The notes beneath the pieces are model-generated. The model had not been told where the DNA came from and searched no databases. It saw nothing but the letters and a program-made list of their open reading frames with translations. From an uncultured Collinsella sp. (GTDB lineage: Bacteria > Actinomycetota > Coriobacteriia > Coriobacteriales > Coriobacteriaceae): a stretch of DNA of 64,000 bases. The stretch is taken from contig CABUHO010000002.1 in the NCBI GenBank assembly GCA_902491395.1, forward strand, positions 62,001 to 126,000. Reading direction: 5' to 3'. This document shows, in pieces, positions 1-7,877 of the stretch. A program made the position numbers and the translations under genes. How positions within the stretch are numbered: the stretch's first letter is position 1; every line of letters starts with the position of its first letter.

Positions 1-511
1 CGCTCTTAACGATGCGCCCGCCAGCAGCCTCCTGCCACTGGTCGAAGACCTCCTCGGAGGGGTCGACCAGATAGGCGGGGTTTTGCGCACCCACATGCTT
101 CATGGTAAAGAAGGGACCCTCCAGGTAGATGCCCTGGATGCGAGCACCGCAGAAGTCGGGGCCGCGGCCCTCATCGGCCTGGGCGATGGCGGCGCAGGCG
201 TCCTTGATCTGCTCAACGCCGTCGGTAAACGTCGTGGGCAGCCAGCTGGTGGTGCCGCGACGGGCGAGCTCGGTCGAGCTGATATCAATGCCCTCGGGGT
301 CGTTATCGGTAGTCGAGTGGTTATAGAAGCCATGGATGTGGGTGTCGACCATGCCCGGCGCGATCCACGATCCCGTGTAGTCCTTGATCTCGCAAGGGGG
401 CTCATCGGCCTGCCAGGCGCCAAAGACGCCGTCCTCGACCATGAGATAGCCGCCCAGCTGCGGGCCTGCCGGCAAGAAGAACTTGTCAGCCTTAATTGCG
501 TATGTGCTCAT
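1..511 (-). CDS. nagA: N-acetylhexosamine-6-phosphate deacetylase, N-terminal part (cut by window edge)
   Basis: This is the first 170 residues of an amidohydrolase that removes acetate from GlcNAc-6-P or GalNAc-6-P in the cytoplasm. It reads in from the left edge, so the C-terminus is missing. The metal-binding HxH (VDTHIHG, residues 56-61) and the LEGPFF motif with the usual metal-ligand Glu (residue 131) are present. The ATG at 511 follows AAGGAG by a normal spacing. The neighbours are a sugar-phosphate isomerase (agaS), a GntR regulator and a mannose-type PTS, so GalNAc-6-P (AgaA role) is as likely a substrate as GlcNAc-6-P. The family is clear, but the exact sugar cannot be told from the sequence. 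Confidence 0.9.
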   Translation of the reverse strand, partial: MSTYAIKADKFFLPAGPQLGGYLMVEDGVFGAWQADEPPCEIKDYTGSWIAPGMVDTHIHGFYNHSTTDNDPEGIDISSTELARRGTTSWLPTTFTDGVEQIKDACAAIAQADEGRGPDFCGARIQGIYLEGPFFTMKHVGAQNPAYLVDPSEEVFDQWQEAAGGRIVKS

Positions 512-570
512 ATGCACTCCTTGCTTCTAAAAGCAGTTGACTGTGGTGATGCTTATACCCAGCTCACGTA

Positions 571-614
571 AAACAAAAAGCGCCCGCCCGCCGTTATGAG
601 CGGACGGGCGCCCT
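571..614 (-). terminator. Intrinsic terminator after agaS
   Basis: A GC-rich hairpin (GCGCCCG paired with CGGGCGC) starts about 16 bases past the agaS stop. On the minus strand it is followed by CTTTTTGTTTT. It should separate agaS from nagA, so nagA probably has its own promoter or depends on read-through. Confidence 0.75.
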
Positions 615-629
615 TACAGGGGGACGCGA

Positions 630-1796
630 TTAAGCGGTGAAGGGGTGAATCGTCACGCCCTTGACCACGCGGTTGACCGTGCCGGTGGGGCTCGGCGTAT
701 CGGGCGTATTGCCCACGCGGACGGAGTTGAGCAGGCTGATGGCCTGGGCAAACATCACGAACGGCAGAGCAAGGTAGCCCTCGGGGAGCGCCTCGTAGCC
801 CTTGAAGGTGAAGGACTCACCCTCGTAGACGGTAGCCCCCTCCTGCTGAACGGCGACGGTGTGCTGAGCGATCTCGTCGCCACCGATCTCGTTGAGGATG
901 TCGATGTCGTACTGACGGGTGTAGGCGTCGTTGTTGACGAAGACGAACACGAGGGTCTTGTCGTCGACGAAGGACTTGGGTCCGTGGCGATAGCCCATGG
1001 AGGTGTCGTAAGAGGTGGCAACCAGGCCGTGAGCAAGCTCGAGGATCTTGAGCTGGCTCTCCTGAGCAAGGCCACCGAAGGAACCGGAACCCAGGTAGGT
1101 CACGCGATTGAAGTCGCCGGCAAGGTAATCGGCGATCTCGGGCTCGCGGGAGATGACCTCTTCGCCCATCTTGGCGATGGTCTCGACCCACTCGGCCTTC
1201 TGCTCATCGGAAGCCGTGTCGAAGATGAGGGTGGAGAGCAGGGTCATGCAGGTGTAGGAACCGGTCATGGCGAAGCCCTTGTCGTTGGCGCGCGGGATGA
1301 GCAGCGTCAGCGCATTGGGGTCATCGGCGGACTCGACGGCCAGCTTGCCCTCGGGAGCGCAGGTGATGTTGAGGAACTTGACGTTGTGGACGAGCTCCTT
1401 GGCAACGGCGACGGCAGCAAGGCTCTCGGGGCTGTTGCCAGAACGGGCGAAGGAAACCACGAGCGTGGGATCCTCGGCGCGCAGGAAGTCGCGCGGGGCG
1501 CTCACGATATCGGTCGTGGCGATGGGCTTAAAGTCATAGAGATCAGTGTTGCCAGCGTGACGCAGGTACGGAGCGCATGTATCGCCCACGTAGTCAGAAG
1601 TACCGGCACCAGTGAAGACAACGGACAGACGGCCCTCGCCCATGGCGCGAGCCTCGGCCAGGAAGGCCTCGATGGCCTCCTTGTTCTCGCGATAGATGTT
1701 GAGCGTATCACGCCAAAGCTCGGGCTGCTGGGCAATCTCGGCCGTGGTGATCTGGGCGCCGAGCTCGGTGAGCTCCTCGACACTCTTCTCGAACAT
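630..1796 (-). CDS. agaS: AgaS-type SIS-domain sugar-phosphate isomerase/deaminase
   Basis: This 388-residue protein has two SIS (sugar isomerase) domains. The first carries FTGAGTSDYVG (residues 61-71) and a serine-rich RSGNSPES phosphate loop near residue 118. The second covers roughly residues 220-380. Length and motifs match AgaS, which deaminates and isomerises galactosamine-6-phosphate to tagatose-6-phosphate. GlmS-like glutaminase residues are absent. It is flanked by a nagA-like deacetylase and a GntR regulator, and followed by a terminator. A TATAAT box and a GntR-type operator lie just upstream (1836-1870). The family is well supported. Ketose/aldose isomerase activity on another amino sugar is possible. 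Confidence 0.88.
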   Translation of the reverse strand: MFEKSVEELTELGAQITTAEIAQQPELWRDTLNIYRENKEAIEAFLAEARAMGEGRLSVVFTGAGTSDYVGDTCAPYLRHAGNTDLYDFKPIATTDIVSAPRDFLRAEDPTLVVSFARSGNSPESLAAVAVAKELVHNVKFLNITCAPEGKLAVESADDPNALTLLIPRANDKGFAMTGSYTCMTLLSTLIFDTASDEQKAEWVETIAKMGEEVISREPEIADYLAGDFNRVTYLGSGSFGGLAQESQLKILELAHGLVATSYDTSMGYRHGPKSFVDDKTLVFVFVNNDAYTRQYDIDILNEIGGDEIAQHTVAVQQEGATVYEGESFTFKGYEALPEGYLALPFVMFAQAISLLNSVRVGNTPDTPSPTGTVNRVVKGVTIHPFTA

Positions 1797-1835
1797 TTCT
1801 AATACCTCTCTCTAGAAGTAATCCTCTGACGTGCA

Positions 1836-1871
1836 ATTATACACTTCGGTTGGTTATCTGGTAGTAACCAG
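1836..1871 (-). promoter_or_regulatory. agaS promoter with overlapping GntR/HutC operator
   Basis: The minus strand has TATAAT at 1841-1836. At 1858-1871 is the dyad CTGGTAGTAACCAG. Its core TGGT-N4-ACCA matches the consensus of the DasR/NagR/YvoA group of GntR repressors. The dyad lies where the -35 box would be, as expected for repression. The same 12-bp core recurs at 6151-6162 before the PTS operon. An outer TGGTTA/TAACCA repeat (1851-1856/1865-1870) overlaps it. Confidence 0.65.
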
Positions 1872-1910
1872 TTAAATGCAAAGAATCATCACATGAAAAC
1901 ACTGGAGGCG

Positions 1911-2642
1911 CTAAACGTTGCGCTGGTGATAAACCTTGTATTTAAACTGATCGGCACGAGCAACCGAGAGCGTATACTCCACAACCTCGTTTGACTCGTT
2001 ATACGTTGTACGGACCAAATCGAGCACGGGCGAACCCTCGACAATGCCCAAGAGGTGGGCGTCGGTGGGACGGGCTATGCTCGCATAGAACTCCTCTTCG
2101 GCCACGCGTATCTTTTGCTGAAAGTCTTGCTCAATCACATCGTAAAGCGGCTTACGCTCCAGCAGCGGTCGCTTTAGGGACATAAATTGACGAACCGGTA
2201 GATAGCTGCGTTCGACCATCATGGGCATGTTGTCGGCAGAACGAAGGCGCTTGAGCTTAAAAATGCGATCACCGATACGCAATCCCATATGCTCGGCCAG
2301 ATTCTTATCGGCCTCCATCTCGCAAAACTCGAGAATCGTGGTCTCGGGGTCGCGCCCCATCGCGCGCATCTGCTCGGTAAAGCTGTAGGACTGCATAAGG
2401 TTGGTTGCTTTTGCCGAACGGTCGGTCACAAAGGTACCGCGACCGTGCTGCCGAACCACCAGTCCCAAACGCTCCAGCTCCTGCAGAGCCAGACGCACCG
2501 TGGTACGCGAGAGACCATAGCGCTCCGAAAGTTCGCGCTCGGAAGGAATCATGTCACCGGCGTGATATTCATGGTCAATCTTTTCGGTCAGAATATCGAC
2601 CAGCTGATCGTACAGCGGTTGCTTGCGCGCTCCGATCGCCAT
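1911..2642 (-). CDS. GntR/HutC-family transcriptional repressor of the amino-sugar locus
   Basis: This 243-residue regulator has an N-terminal winged helix (residues 8-75, with SERELSERYGLSRTTVRLAL) and a C-terminal UTRA ligand-binding domain (about 95-237). UTRA proteins of this group (NagR/YvoA, DasR, AgaR2-like) bind phosphorylated amino sugars and act at TGGT-N4-ACCA dyads. Two identical copies of such a dyad flank this locus, at 1859-1870 and 6151-6162. The ATG follows GGGAGGATAGG. The gene sits between agaS and the PTS operon, all on one strand, so it likely represses both and is relieved by GlcN/GalN-6-P or the acetylated form. The effector is inferred. Confidence 0.88.
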   Translation of the reverse strand: MAIGARKQPLYDQLVDILTEKIDHEYHAGDMIPSERELSERYGLSRTTVRLALQELERLGLVVRQHGRGTFVTDRSAKATNLMQSYSFTEQMRAMGRDPETTILEFCEMEADKNLAEHMGLRIGDRIFKLKRLRSADNMPMMVERSYLPVRQFMSLKRPLLERKPLYDVIEQDFQQKIRVAEEEFYASIARPTDAHLLGIVEGSPVLDLVRTTYNESNEVVEYTLSVARADQFKYKVYHQRNV

Positions 2643-2726
2643 CCTATCCTCCCTTTTGCTCGAATTCAGCTACTACCTAGGGTGTTTAGCATTATCTGAC
2701 TGCTACACCCGAATCATCAAGAAAAC

Positions 2727-2760
2727 AAAAGCCGCGCGCTCTTTCGAGCACGCGGCTTTT
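2727..2760 (-). terminator. Intrinsic terminator of the PTS operon
   Basis: The hairpin AAAAGCCGCG.../...CGCGGCTTTT has A/T tracts on both sides. On the minus strand it ends in a T run. It lies after the EIID stop and before the GntR gene. A second stem (GGGGTGTG 2785-2792 with CACACCCC 2806-2813) follows the EIID stop directly. Confidence 0.75.
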
Positions 2761-2826
2761 AACATACACATGGCTTAAGGGGTCGGGGTGTGAGCCGCGT
2801 AGGGACACACCCCTCAAGCTAGAGCC

Positions 2827-3909
2827 TTACCAGATGCTCGGCCAGAGACCAAGCGGGCCAGCGCCCAGGATGCCCAGGACAAAGAGCAGGAGAATGCCCT
2901 TGGTCGGGGTCCAGCTGTGCTTAGCGAACATGTAGTAAAGCAGCAGCGTAAGCATAAGCGGGACGAGCTTCGGGACGATGGTGTTGAGGGTGTCGGCAAC
3001 AGAGAAGTTGACCGGATCCTCGGTAACGGTGCCGTAGGTGACGGACTCCATGCCGTTGCCCAGATCGGTGACGCCGCACTCGACAGCGTTGCCGTCAGCA
3101 TCGGAAGCGGTGAGGGCGTTGCCGTCCTCATCGGTCATGGCGATGGTACCGGCCTCGGCGGTCTCGGTATCGATGCCCTCCATACCGGTGAAGTTCTCGG
3201 CCTCCTTCTCGGAGACGATCACGGTAGTGGCGGACAGGCCACGGGTGGTGCCGTTGGGGATCTGGAGGTTGATCTGGGTGCCACCCATGGTGACGACCAG
3301 GCAACCGACGACGAAGACGCCCATGATGGAAGCGGCGCGGGTGAAGGCCTGCATGTTGGCGGTCAGAGCGTCAATAGCGCTGGTGCCAAGCTTGTAGGAC
3401 CAGTTCATGAGCCAGAAGCGCAGGGCGAACTGGACGGCGTTGAAGATCACCAGGAAGATGATCGGCGCAGCGGCGTTGCCGTTGATGGCCATGTTGGAGG
3501 TGATGCCGGCCGTGATAGGCACGAGCGTCAACCAGAACAGGGCGTCACCGATACCACCGAGCGGGCCCATTGCGGCGACGCGGACGGCGCGGATCGTGGG
3601 GATGTCAACCTTGTTCTGCTCGAGCGAAAGCACGATGCCCATAACGAAGGTGACGAGGAACGGGTGAGTGTTGAAGAACTCCAGGTTGTGGCTCATGGAA
3701 GCCGCGAGGTCGTTCTTGTTGGTGTGGATCTTCTCCAGACCGGGGATGATGGAGTAGAGCCAGCCAGCGGCCTGCATACGCTCGTAGTTGAACGATGCCT
3801 GCAGGAAGCAGGAGCGCCAAGCCATCTTGTTGAGGGTCTTCTGGTCGAGCTGCGGAGCAGGAGTGAGATCCTCGTAGTGCTCCGGGATCACATACTCATT
3901 AGATGCCAT
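2827..3909 (-). CDS. Mannose-family PTS EIID with an extra extracytoplasmic insertion
   Basis: This is the membrane EIID subunit of a mannose/sorbose/GalNAc-type PTS. With EIIC it forms the transport channel. The start at 3909 (MASNEYVIPEHY) is chosen because GGAGGTGA lies 8 bases upstream, giving 360 residues and an 11-bp overlap with EIIC. The N-terminal half (MAWRSCFLQASFNYERMQ..., AMGPLGGIGDALFW) and the C-terminal membrane segment are typical. Between the last two hydrophobic regions, about residues 220-300, is a polar, acidic, Gly/Asp/Thr-rich stretch. EIID proteins are usually about 270-300 residues, so this looks like an added external loop. It is the last gene of the operon and is followed by hairpins. 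Confidence 0.92.
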   Translation of the reverse strand: MASNEYVIPEHYEDLTPAPQLDQKTLNKMAWRSCFLQASFNYERMQAAGWLYSIIPGLEKIHTNKNDLAASMSHNLEFFNTHPFLVTFVMGIVLSLEQNKVDIPTIRAVRVAAMGPLGGIGDALFWLTLVPITAGITSNMAINGNAAAPIIFLVIFNAVQFALRFWLMNWSYKLGTSAIDALTANMQAFTRAASIMGVFVVGCLVVTMGGTQINLQIPNGTTRGLSATTVIVSEKEAENFTGMEGIDTETAEAGTIAMTDEDGNALTASDADGNAVECGVTDLGNGMESVTYGTVTEDPVNFSVADTLNTIVPKLVPLMLTLLLYYMFAKHSWTPTKGILLLFVLGILGAGPLGLWPSIW

Positions 3910-4699
3910 CTTCGAAGTCACCTCCGTCAGAAACAGCTGCACCCTTCAGCTCGGTCTGCTGCTGGAAGTCCCAGAAAGCGATGCCGAAGCCGATGAGAGC
4001 GAGGATGAGCAGAGCAGGGGTTGCCAGAGAATCGTTGGCAACGGTGATGAGCGCGAGGCCAAAGCCCATGAGGAAGAAGCCCCACATATCGCGGTTCATC
4101 ATAACCTTGAGCAGGACGGCGAAGCCGACGAAGCGCATCATGCCGCCTGCAGCGGAGAGACCGGTCTGCAGCCAAGTCGGGATGGCGGAAGCGATGGTCT
4201 GACCGATGGTGGCGCCAGCGATGAAGAACAGGGTGACGACGACAGCGAAGATCAGGCCGAGCAGAGCCATGGCGAAGTAGTTCAGACGCTCGATGCCCTT
4301 GGTGTCAGCGTTGTGGGCCATGTTGTCCGCGGAGGACATGAGCGGCGACATAAGCGTGAAGACCAGGGTAACGCCGAGCTGACCAAGCAGAGCGAACGGA
4401 ATGGCAAGGCCGACTGCCGCGTTGGGCTCGAGGCCCGTAGCGATAGCGAGAATGGCTGCCATGATGCCGCCGATGACGGCGTTAGGCGGCTGAGCGCCTC
4501 CGATCGGCATGTTGCCGATCGTCATGAGCTGATAGGTACCACCCACGAGAAGACCGGTGTTGAGGTCGCCAAGGATAAGACCGATGACGGCGCCGGTGAC
4601 GATGGGCTGATAGAGAGACTCGAGGAAGTTGAACTGGTCGATTGCCGCGACGAACGTGACGATGAAGACCAGAGCGACCTGGATGATCGAGTATTCCAT
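3899..4699 (-). CDS. Mannose-family PTS EIIC permease
   Basis: This 266-residue, highly hydrophobic protein has the EIIC signature of the mannose/sorbose/N-acetylgalactosamine PTS family (FNFLESLYQPIVTGAVIGL near the N-terminus, GGTYQLMTIGNMPIGGAQPPNAVIGG around 53-80). It moves the sugar across the membrane together with EIID. The ATG follows AAAGGAGG. Its stop overlaps the EIID start, implying translational coupling. The acidic C-terminal tail (DGGDFEDGI) is cytoplasmic. The neighbouring agaS and nagA suggest N-acetylgalactosamine or a related amino sugar as substrate, but the subunit itself does not reveal this. Confidence 0.92.
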   Translation of the reverse strand: MEYSIIQVALVFIVTFVAAIDQFNFLESLYQPIVTGAVIGLILGDLNTGLLVGGTYQLMTIGNMPIGGAQPPNAVIGGIMAAILAIATGLEPNAAVGLAIPFALLGQLGVTLVFTLMSPLMSSADNMAHNADTKGIERLNYFAMALLGLIFAVVVTLFFIAGATIGQTIASAIPTWLQTGLSAAGGMMRFVGFAVLLKVMMNRDMWGFFLMGFGLALITVANDSLATPALLILALIGFGIAFWDFQQQTELKGAAVSDGGDFEDGI

Positions 4700-4789
4700 C
4701 TTGCTCCTCCTTTCAAAATGTATGTACGCACTTTGGATTTCACGTACAGAATGTCAGGTTTTCATTCCTGACAACGTGGATCACGAGGA

Positions 4790-5272
4790 TTACGAGAAGA
4801 GCTTGCTCGTGTCCTCAACAGGCGTGCTCGGAACGCGCCTGATCTCCAACTCCACCCCCAATTCCTGCAGCTCTTTAAACGCAGCGACATCCTCGTCGTT
4901 AACTGCGACGGAGGTGGCGACTTGGCGCTTTCCTTCCGACATGTGCATGTTGCCGATGTTTACCTTCTTTATAGGCACACCGCCCTTGACGAGCGTAAGC
5001 ACGTCTTCCGGTGTTTCGGCCACGATGAAGATCTTCTGGCGCGGGCTCGCCTTGCCAATGACGTCGATGGTCTTCTGCAGAGAGAAGAAACGCGTAGCGA
5101 CGCCGGCGGGAGCGGCCATCTTCATGAGGTTCTGGCGCATGGTGTTGGTCGCCACGTCGTCGTTGGCGACGAGGATGAGGTTGGAGCCCAGAGTGGAGTT
5201 CCACTGGGTGGCAACCTGACCATGAACCAGTCGGTTATCGATGCGGGTAAGAAGAATGTTGGGTTCTGCCAT
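4790..5272 (-). CDS. Mannose-family PTS EIIB
   Basis: This 160-residue cytoplasmic EIIB accepts phosphate from EIIA and passes it to the incoming sugar. The phosphorylation site is His17 in RIDNRLVHGQV, the hallmark of the mannose/sorbose family. The rest (LILVANDDVATN, FIVAETPEDVLTLVKGG, KVNIGNMH) follows the family pattern at the usual length. It lies between yajC and EIIC on the same strand. Spacing to EIIC is about 90 bases, with no terminator seen. The ribosome site is AAAGGAAG. Confidence 0.93.
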   Translation of the reverse strand: MAEPNILLTRIDNRLVHGQVATQWNSTLGSNLILVANDDVATNTMRQNLMKMAAPAGVATRFFSLQKTIDVIGKASPRQKIFIVAETPEDVLTLVKGGVPIKKVNIGNMHMSEGKRQVATSVAVNDEDVAAFKELQELGVELEIRRVPSTPVEDTSKLFS

Positions 5273-5308
5273 GTTGATCAGCTTCCTTTCGTTATTTGCT
5301 GACGACAG

Positions 5309-5590
5309 TTACTTGATCTCCTGAATCGCGTAACGCGAAACATCTACGACGGCTCCGGATCGGACTTTGATCTGGACCTTCTCGCCTTCGATGCCTTTGA
5401 CGGTTCCGTAGATACCGCCGGCGAAAAGAACCTCCTGACCCGGCTTGAGCTCGGTGTGCAGCTCCTTGAAGTACTTCTGCTTCTTCTTCATGTTGATTTG
5501 CGACCAGATGGTGTAAATCAAGCCCATGATGACAAGCAGGCCTAAAAGGGCGACCGAGGAGCTCAGGACGTTGGCTCCGAAATCGGCCAT
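5309..5590 (-). CDS. yajC: YajC-like single-pass membrane protein within the PTS operon
   Basis: This 93-residue protein has one N-terminal transmembrane helix (about residues 10-28), a basic KKKQK stretch, and a small C-terminal domain (LKPGQEVLFAGGIYGTVKGIEGEKVQIKV) typical of YajC, the accessory subunit of SecDF. Its ATG overlaps the EIIA stop (TAATG), so translation is coupled to the PTS. From family knowledge, YajC-like genes also occur inside mannose-family PTS operons of streptococci (the hyaluronan/chondroitin type). It may therefore work with this transporter rather than with Sec. The family assignment is firm, the role here is inferred. Confidence 0.88.
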   Translation of the reverse strand: MADFGANVLSSSVALLGLLVIMGLIYTIWSQINMKKKQKYFKELHTELKPGQEVLFAGGIYGTVKGIEGEKVQIKVRSGAVVDVSRYAIQEIK

Positions 5591-6033
5591 TAGATGCCGT
5601 CCTCGTCGCCGAAGATATCCTCTTCCTCGGAGCCGGCAACGGATGCGACCGTCTGGGCGGTGATGCCCGTCTGGCCAACGGTCACGGCCTGCTCGCCAAG
5701 CTCGGCGAGCGTGGCATTGCCGCGGAGGAACAGAAGCTCAATAACCATGGGAAGGTTGGTGCCAGTCAGAACCTCGACGTTGTCGACATCCTGGGCAATC
5801 ATCATCGACTGGTTGAACGGGGTACCACCGAGCAAGTCGGTAAAGACGAGCACGCCATCGCACTCCTCGCGCATGGCGGTAATAGCGGCGCGGAGATCCT
5901 CACCGTAGGATGCGGCCTGGTCGCCCTCAAAAGGAACGACGGTAAAAGCAGGCTGGTCGCCGGCAACCATAGCGATAGCGCTTGCAAGGCCGGGTGCGAA
6001 CTGTCCATGACCGGTAAGAATAAAGCCAACCAT
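5590..6033 (-). CDS. Mannose-family PTS EIIA
   Basis: This 147-residue cytoplasmic EIIA receives phosphate from HPr on His9 in FILTGHGQFA. Conserved EIIA segments follow (VVPFEGDQAASYGEDL, VLVFTDLLGGTPFN, LTGTNLPMVIELL). The tail is acidic (SEEEDIFGDEDGI), an extension of some 10-15 residues over the minimal domain. It is the first gene of the operon EIIA-yajC-EIIB-EIIC-EIID. Upstream are a possible TATAGT -10 box (6185-6180) and an operator identical to that before agaS, about 110 bases ahead of the start. The ribosome site is GAAGGG. Confidence 0.93.
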   Translation of the reverse strand: MVGFILTGHGQFAPGLASAIAMVAGDQPAFTVVPFEGDQAASYGEDLRAAITAMREECDGVLVFTDLLGGTPFNQSMMIAQDVDNVEVLTGTNLPMVIELLFLRGNATLAELGEQAVTVGQTGITAQTVASVAGSEEEDIFGDEDGI

Positions 6034-6150
6034 TCAAATTTCCCTTCCGAAGGTGTGTACGATCTGAGTCCGATGATTTTCGGAAGCCAGCGGGCGCTCG
6101 CCCTTAAAGCTTCTTAGAAAGCGTTCTTTGAAGACCAGTGGTTTCTAAAC

Positions 6151-6162
6151 TGGTAGTAACCA
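6151..6162 (-). promoter_or_regulatory. GntR/HutC operator in the PTS operon leader
   Basis: TGGTAGTAACCA has a TGGT-N4-ACCA dyad identical over 12 bases to the one at 1859-1870. It lies about 18 bases downstream of a candidate -10 box (minus-strand TATAGT, 6185-6180), so a bound repressor would block initiation or early elongation. A looser related site, ACCAGT-N4-ACCAGT in direct orientation, is at 6430-6445. Confidence 0.65.
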
Positions 6163-6584
6163 CGTGACGTGTTGTTGTCACTATATCACCCCAGAAGAGG
6201 TCGCTTTCGTTGATTCATACGGTAAAACGTTTTTGCACCGCTCACGGTGATAAATCGACCGTTTACCGCTCGTTAATACTTCTACCTGCGGTTTTGAAAC
6301 CGTTTCGAAACGCTTTGGCAAAAGAACGGATCTTTCCCGGTGTCTAAACAACGCAGGGCGGCTAAAAATAGCGTGTAGAAAAAATGCAGGTCATTGTGAA
6401 GATATGTGAATTGGTCTTTTTGACTTAATACCAGTTAGAACCAGTTTTGAGATTATCGGTGAACGGTAGTTTTCGACCGTTCACCGGTTACTTGCAATCG
6501 TTTGCAGTTGTTTTCCCAGATGAATTAGGGGAACCCGATGGAGCGCTTGTGCGGGCGCGAGGCCTACCCCAGTGGTTTCGGTAA
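6163..6584. promoter_or_regulatory. AT-richer regulatory region upstream of the PTS operon
   Basis: About 420 bases without a gene. It holds the possible TATAGT box and the direct repeat TCGACCGTTYACCG at 6255-6268 and 6473-6486. It also has a perfect 11-bp inverted repeat, CGGTGAACGGT (6457-6467) with ACCGTTCACCG (6476-6486). Other palindromic words occur (GTTTCGAAAC near 6300, TGCAATCGTTTGCA near 6493). This looks like binding sites for at least one regulator besides the local GntR protein, perhaps of the LacI type. Confidence 0.45.
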
Positions 6585-6625
6585 CAAAAAAAGCCCGCTA
6601 GAACGTTGTCCGTTCTAGCGGGCTT
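6584..6625 (-). terminator. Strong intrinsic terminator after the SurA-N-like gene
   Basis: A perfect 15-bp stem (6591-6605 with 6611-6625, loop TTGTC) is followed on the minus strand by seven T residues. It is placed 40 bases past the stop of the gene at 6666. Confidence 0.9.
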
Positions 6626-6665
6626 AATCAGGTGATCGGTTAGCGCGCAGTAGTGCAGGCAAACC

Positions 6666-7751
6666 TTACGCAAACAGGCCGTAGATGCTGATGTTGGCCT
6701 TGGCGTAGAGGCCGTTCGCATACTCGGTCCACTTGGAGCTGGCGCTCGAAGCCTGCGAGGAATACTGCTGATAAGCAGTGTAGTAGGCGGTCATGGCCTG
6801 CTTGTAGGTGGCGCTATCGGCCGTAAAGGCATCGTCGGCGAACGCCTTAGCATAGGTGCTGTCGGCGTCCTTCCAGGTGCCCTTTGAGCTATCCCACTCA
6901 TCGCCGGCAAGGTTGATGATGTAGTCGGCGTAATCCTTGCTCGCGGTCTCCTCGTTGCCGTCAGCAGGCTCGGTCGGGGCGGTCGGCATGCTTGCGGAGC
7001 TATCGCCCACCTTCTTCTTGTAGAGCTTCTGCAGCGTCGCAGACTGGCGGACGATCTGCTTGGCCTGGTCCTTGGACACGCCGTACTGCGTGGCCATGGT
7101 CTTGTAGTCGGAGGTGCCGATGGAATCCTCGGCGTACTGCTTCATTTCCTTGGAAGAAACGGTAATGCCCTCGTCCTCGGCAGCGTCCAGCAGAATCTGG
7201 TTGCGCACGTAGGACAGGATAACGTCGGCGGACGGAGCGGTGTAGTTGCCATCGCTATCCTTGACAGTGTCGAGGCTGTACTGGCTCTCGATGGCCTCGC
7301 GCGCGGTGATATCGCTCTTCTTGCCGTTGTAGCTATAGCTTGCCACGGTCGAATCGAGCTGGTCCTCGGTCAGGGTCGCCGAGCCGACACCCTTGCCGCC
7401 AAAGCCGCCATTGCCAATAAAGAAGCCGACCACCGCAGCGATCACGACTGCAACCACGAAGGCGGCGATCATCGTCTTCTTGTGCTTGGATGCATGGTCG
7501 TCCGCATCGGAGTCGTCATCCTCGTCCTGCTCCTCGGGCATGAGGTTCTCGTCGGCGGCGTCCGCGGCAATCTTTGCCTCCAGTCGAGCGTCCTCCTCCT
7601 CGGCGGTCGTGCCGGCGGCAATATGCTCGGCAGACGTGCCGGCGACCAGGTCGATCTTCTCGTCCTCATCACCGTCGGGGCCTTCGCCGCGCTCGATGAT
7701 CTGGATGCCGTCGATCTCGTCCTTCTCGTCCTTCTTTTGAATCAGACCCAT
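6666..7751 (-). CDS. Membrane-anchored SurA N-domain-like protein
   Basis: 361 residues. An acidic cytoplasmic N-terminus (about 90 residues, rich in Glu/Asp) is followed by a KHKK stop and one transmembrane helix (about residues 94-115). The extracytoplasmic part begins with a Gly-rich linker. Residues about 165-245 (VILSYVRNQILLDAAEDEGITVSSKEMKQYA...) resemble the helical N-domain of SurA/PrsA-type chaperones. No parvulin PPIase domain follows. The C-terminus has a Ser/Tyr/Gln-rich helical stretch. A folding or cell-envelope role is an inference. AAGGAG precedes the ATG, and a strong terminator follows, so it is probably a single-gene unit. Confidence 0.7.
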   Translation of the reverse strand: MGLIQKKDEKDEIDGIQIIERGEGPDGDEDEKIDLVAGTSAEHIAAGTTAEEEDARLEAKIAADAADENLMPEEQDEDDDSDADDHASKHKKTMIAAFVVAVVIAAVVGFFIGNGGFGGKGVGSATLTEDQLDSTVASYSYNGKKSDITAREAIESQYSLDTVKDSDGNYTAPSADVILSYVRNQILLDAAEDEGITVSSKEMKQYAEDSIGTSDYKTMATQYGVSKDQAKQIVRQSATLQKLYKKKVGDSSASMPTAPTEPADGNEETASKDYADYIINLAGDEWDSSKGTWKDADSTYAKAFADDAFTADSATYKQAMTAYYTAYQQYSSQASSASSKWTEYANGLYAKANISIYGLFA

Positions 7752-7789
7752 AGTCAGCTACTCCTTATTGGGAACACAGTCCCTCATAG

Positions 7790-7818
7790 AATACGCCCGA
7801 CGAGACGCCGGGCGTATT
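7790..7818 (-). terminator. Hairpin after isocitrate dehydrogenase
   Basis: A 10-bp perfect stem (AATACGCCCG 7790-7799 with CGGGCGTATT 7809-7818) lies 60 bases past the icd stop. There is no clear T run on the minus strand, so it may be a weak or Rho-assisted terminator. Confidence 0.45.
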
Positions 7819-7877
7819 GATTCTTAGGTTATACGCAAACACTTAAGTACTATTTAGGCGTTTGCAGCCTGTATGTC

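Noticed and set aside
2655..2700. A third GntR operator upstream of the regulator (CTACTACC)
   Set aside because: Only a half-site matches and no TGGT-N4-ACCA dyad is present.
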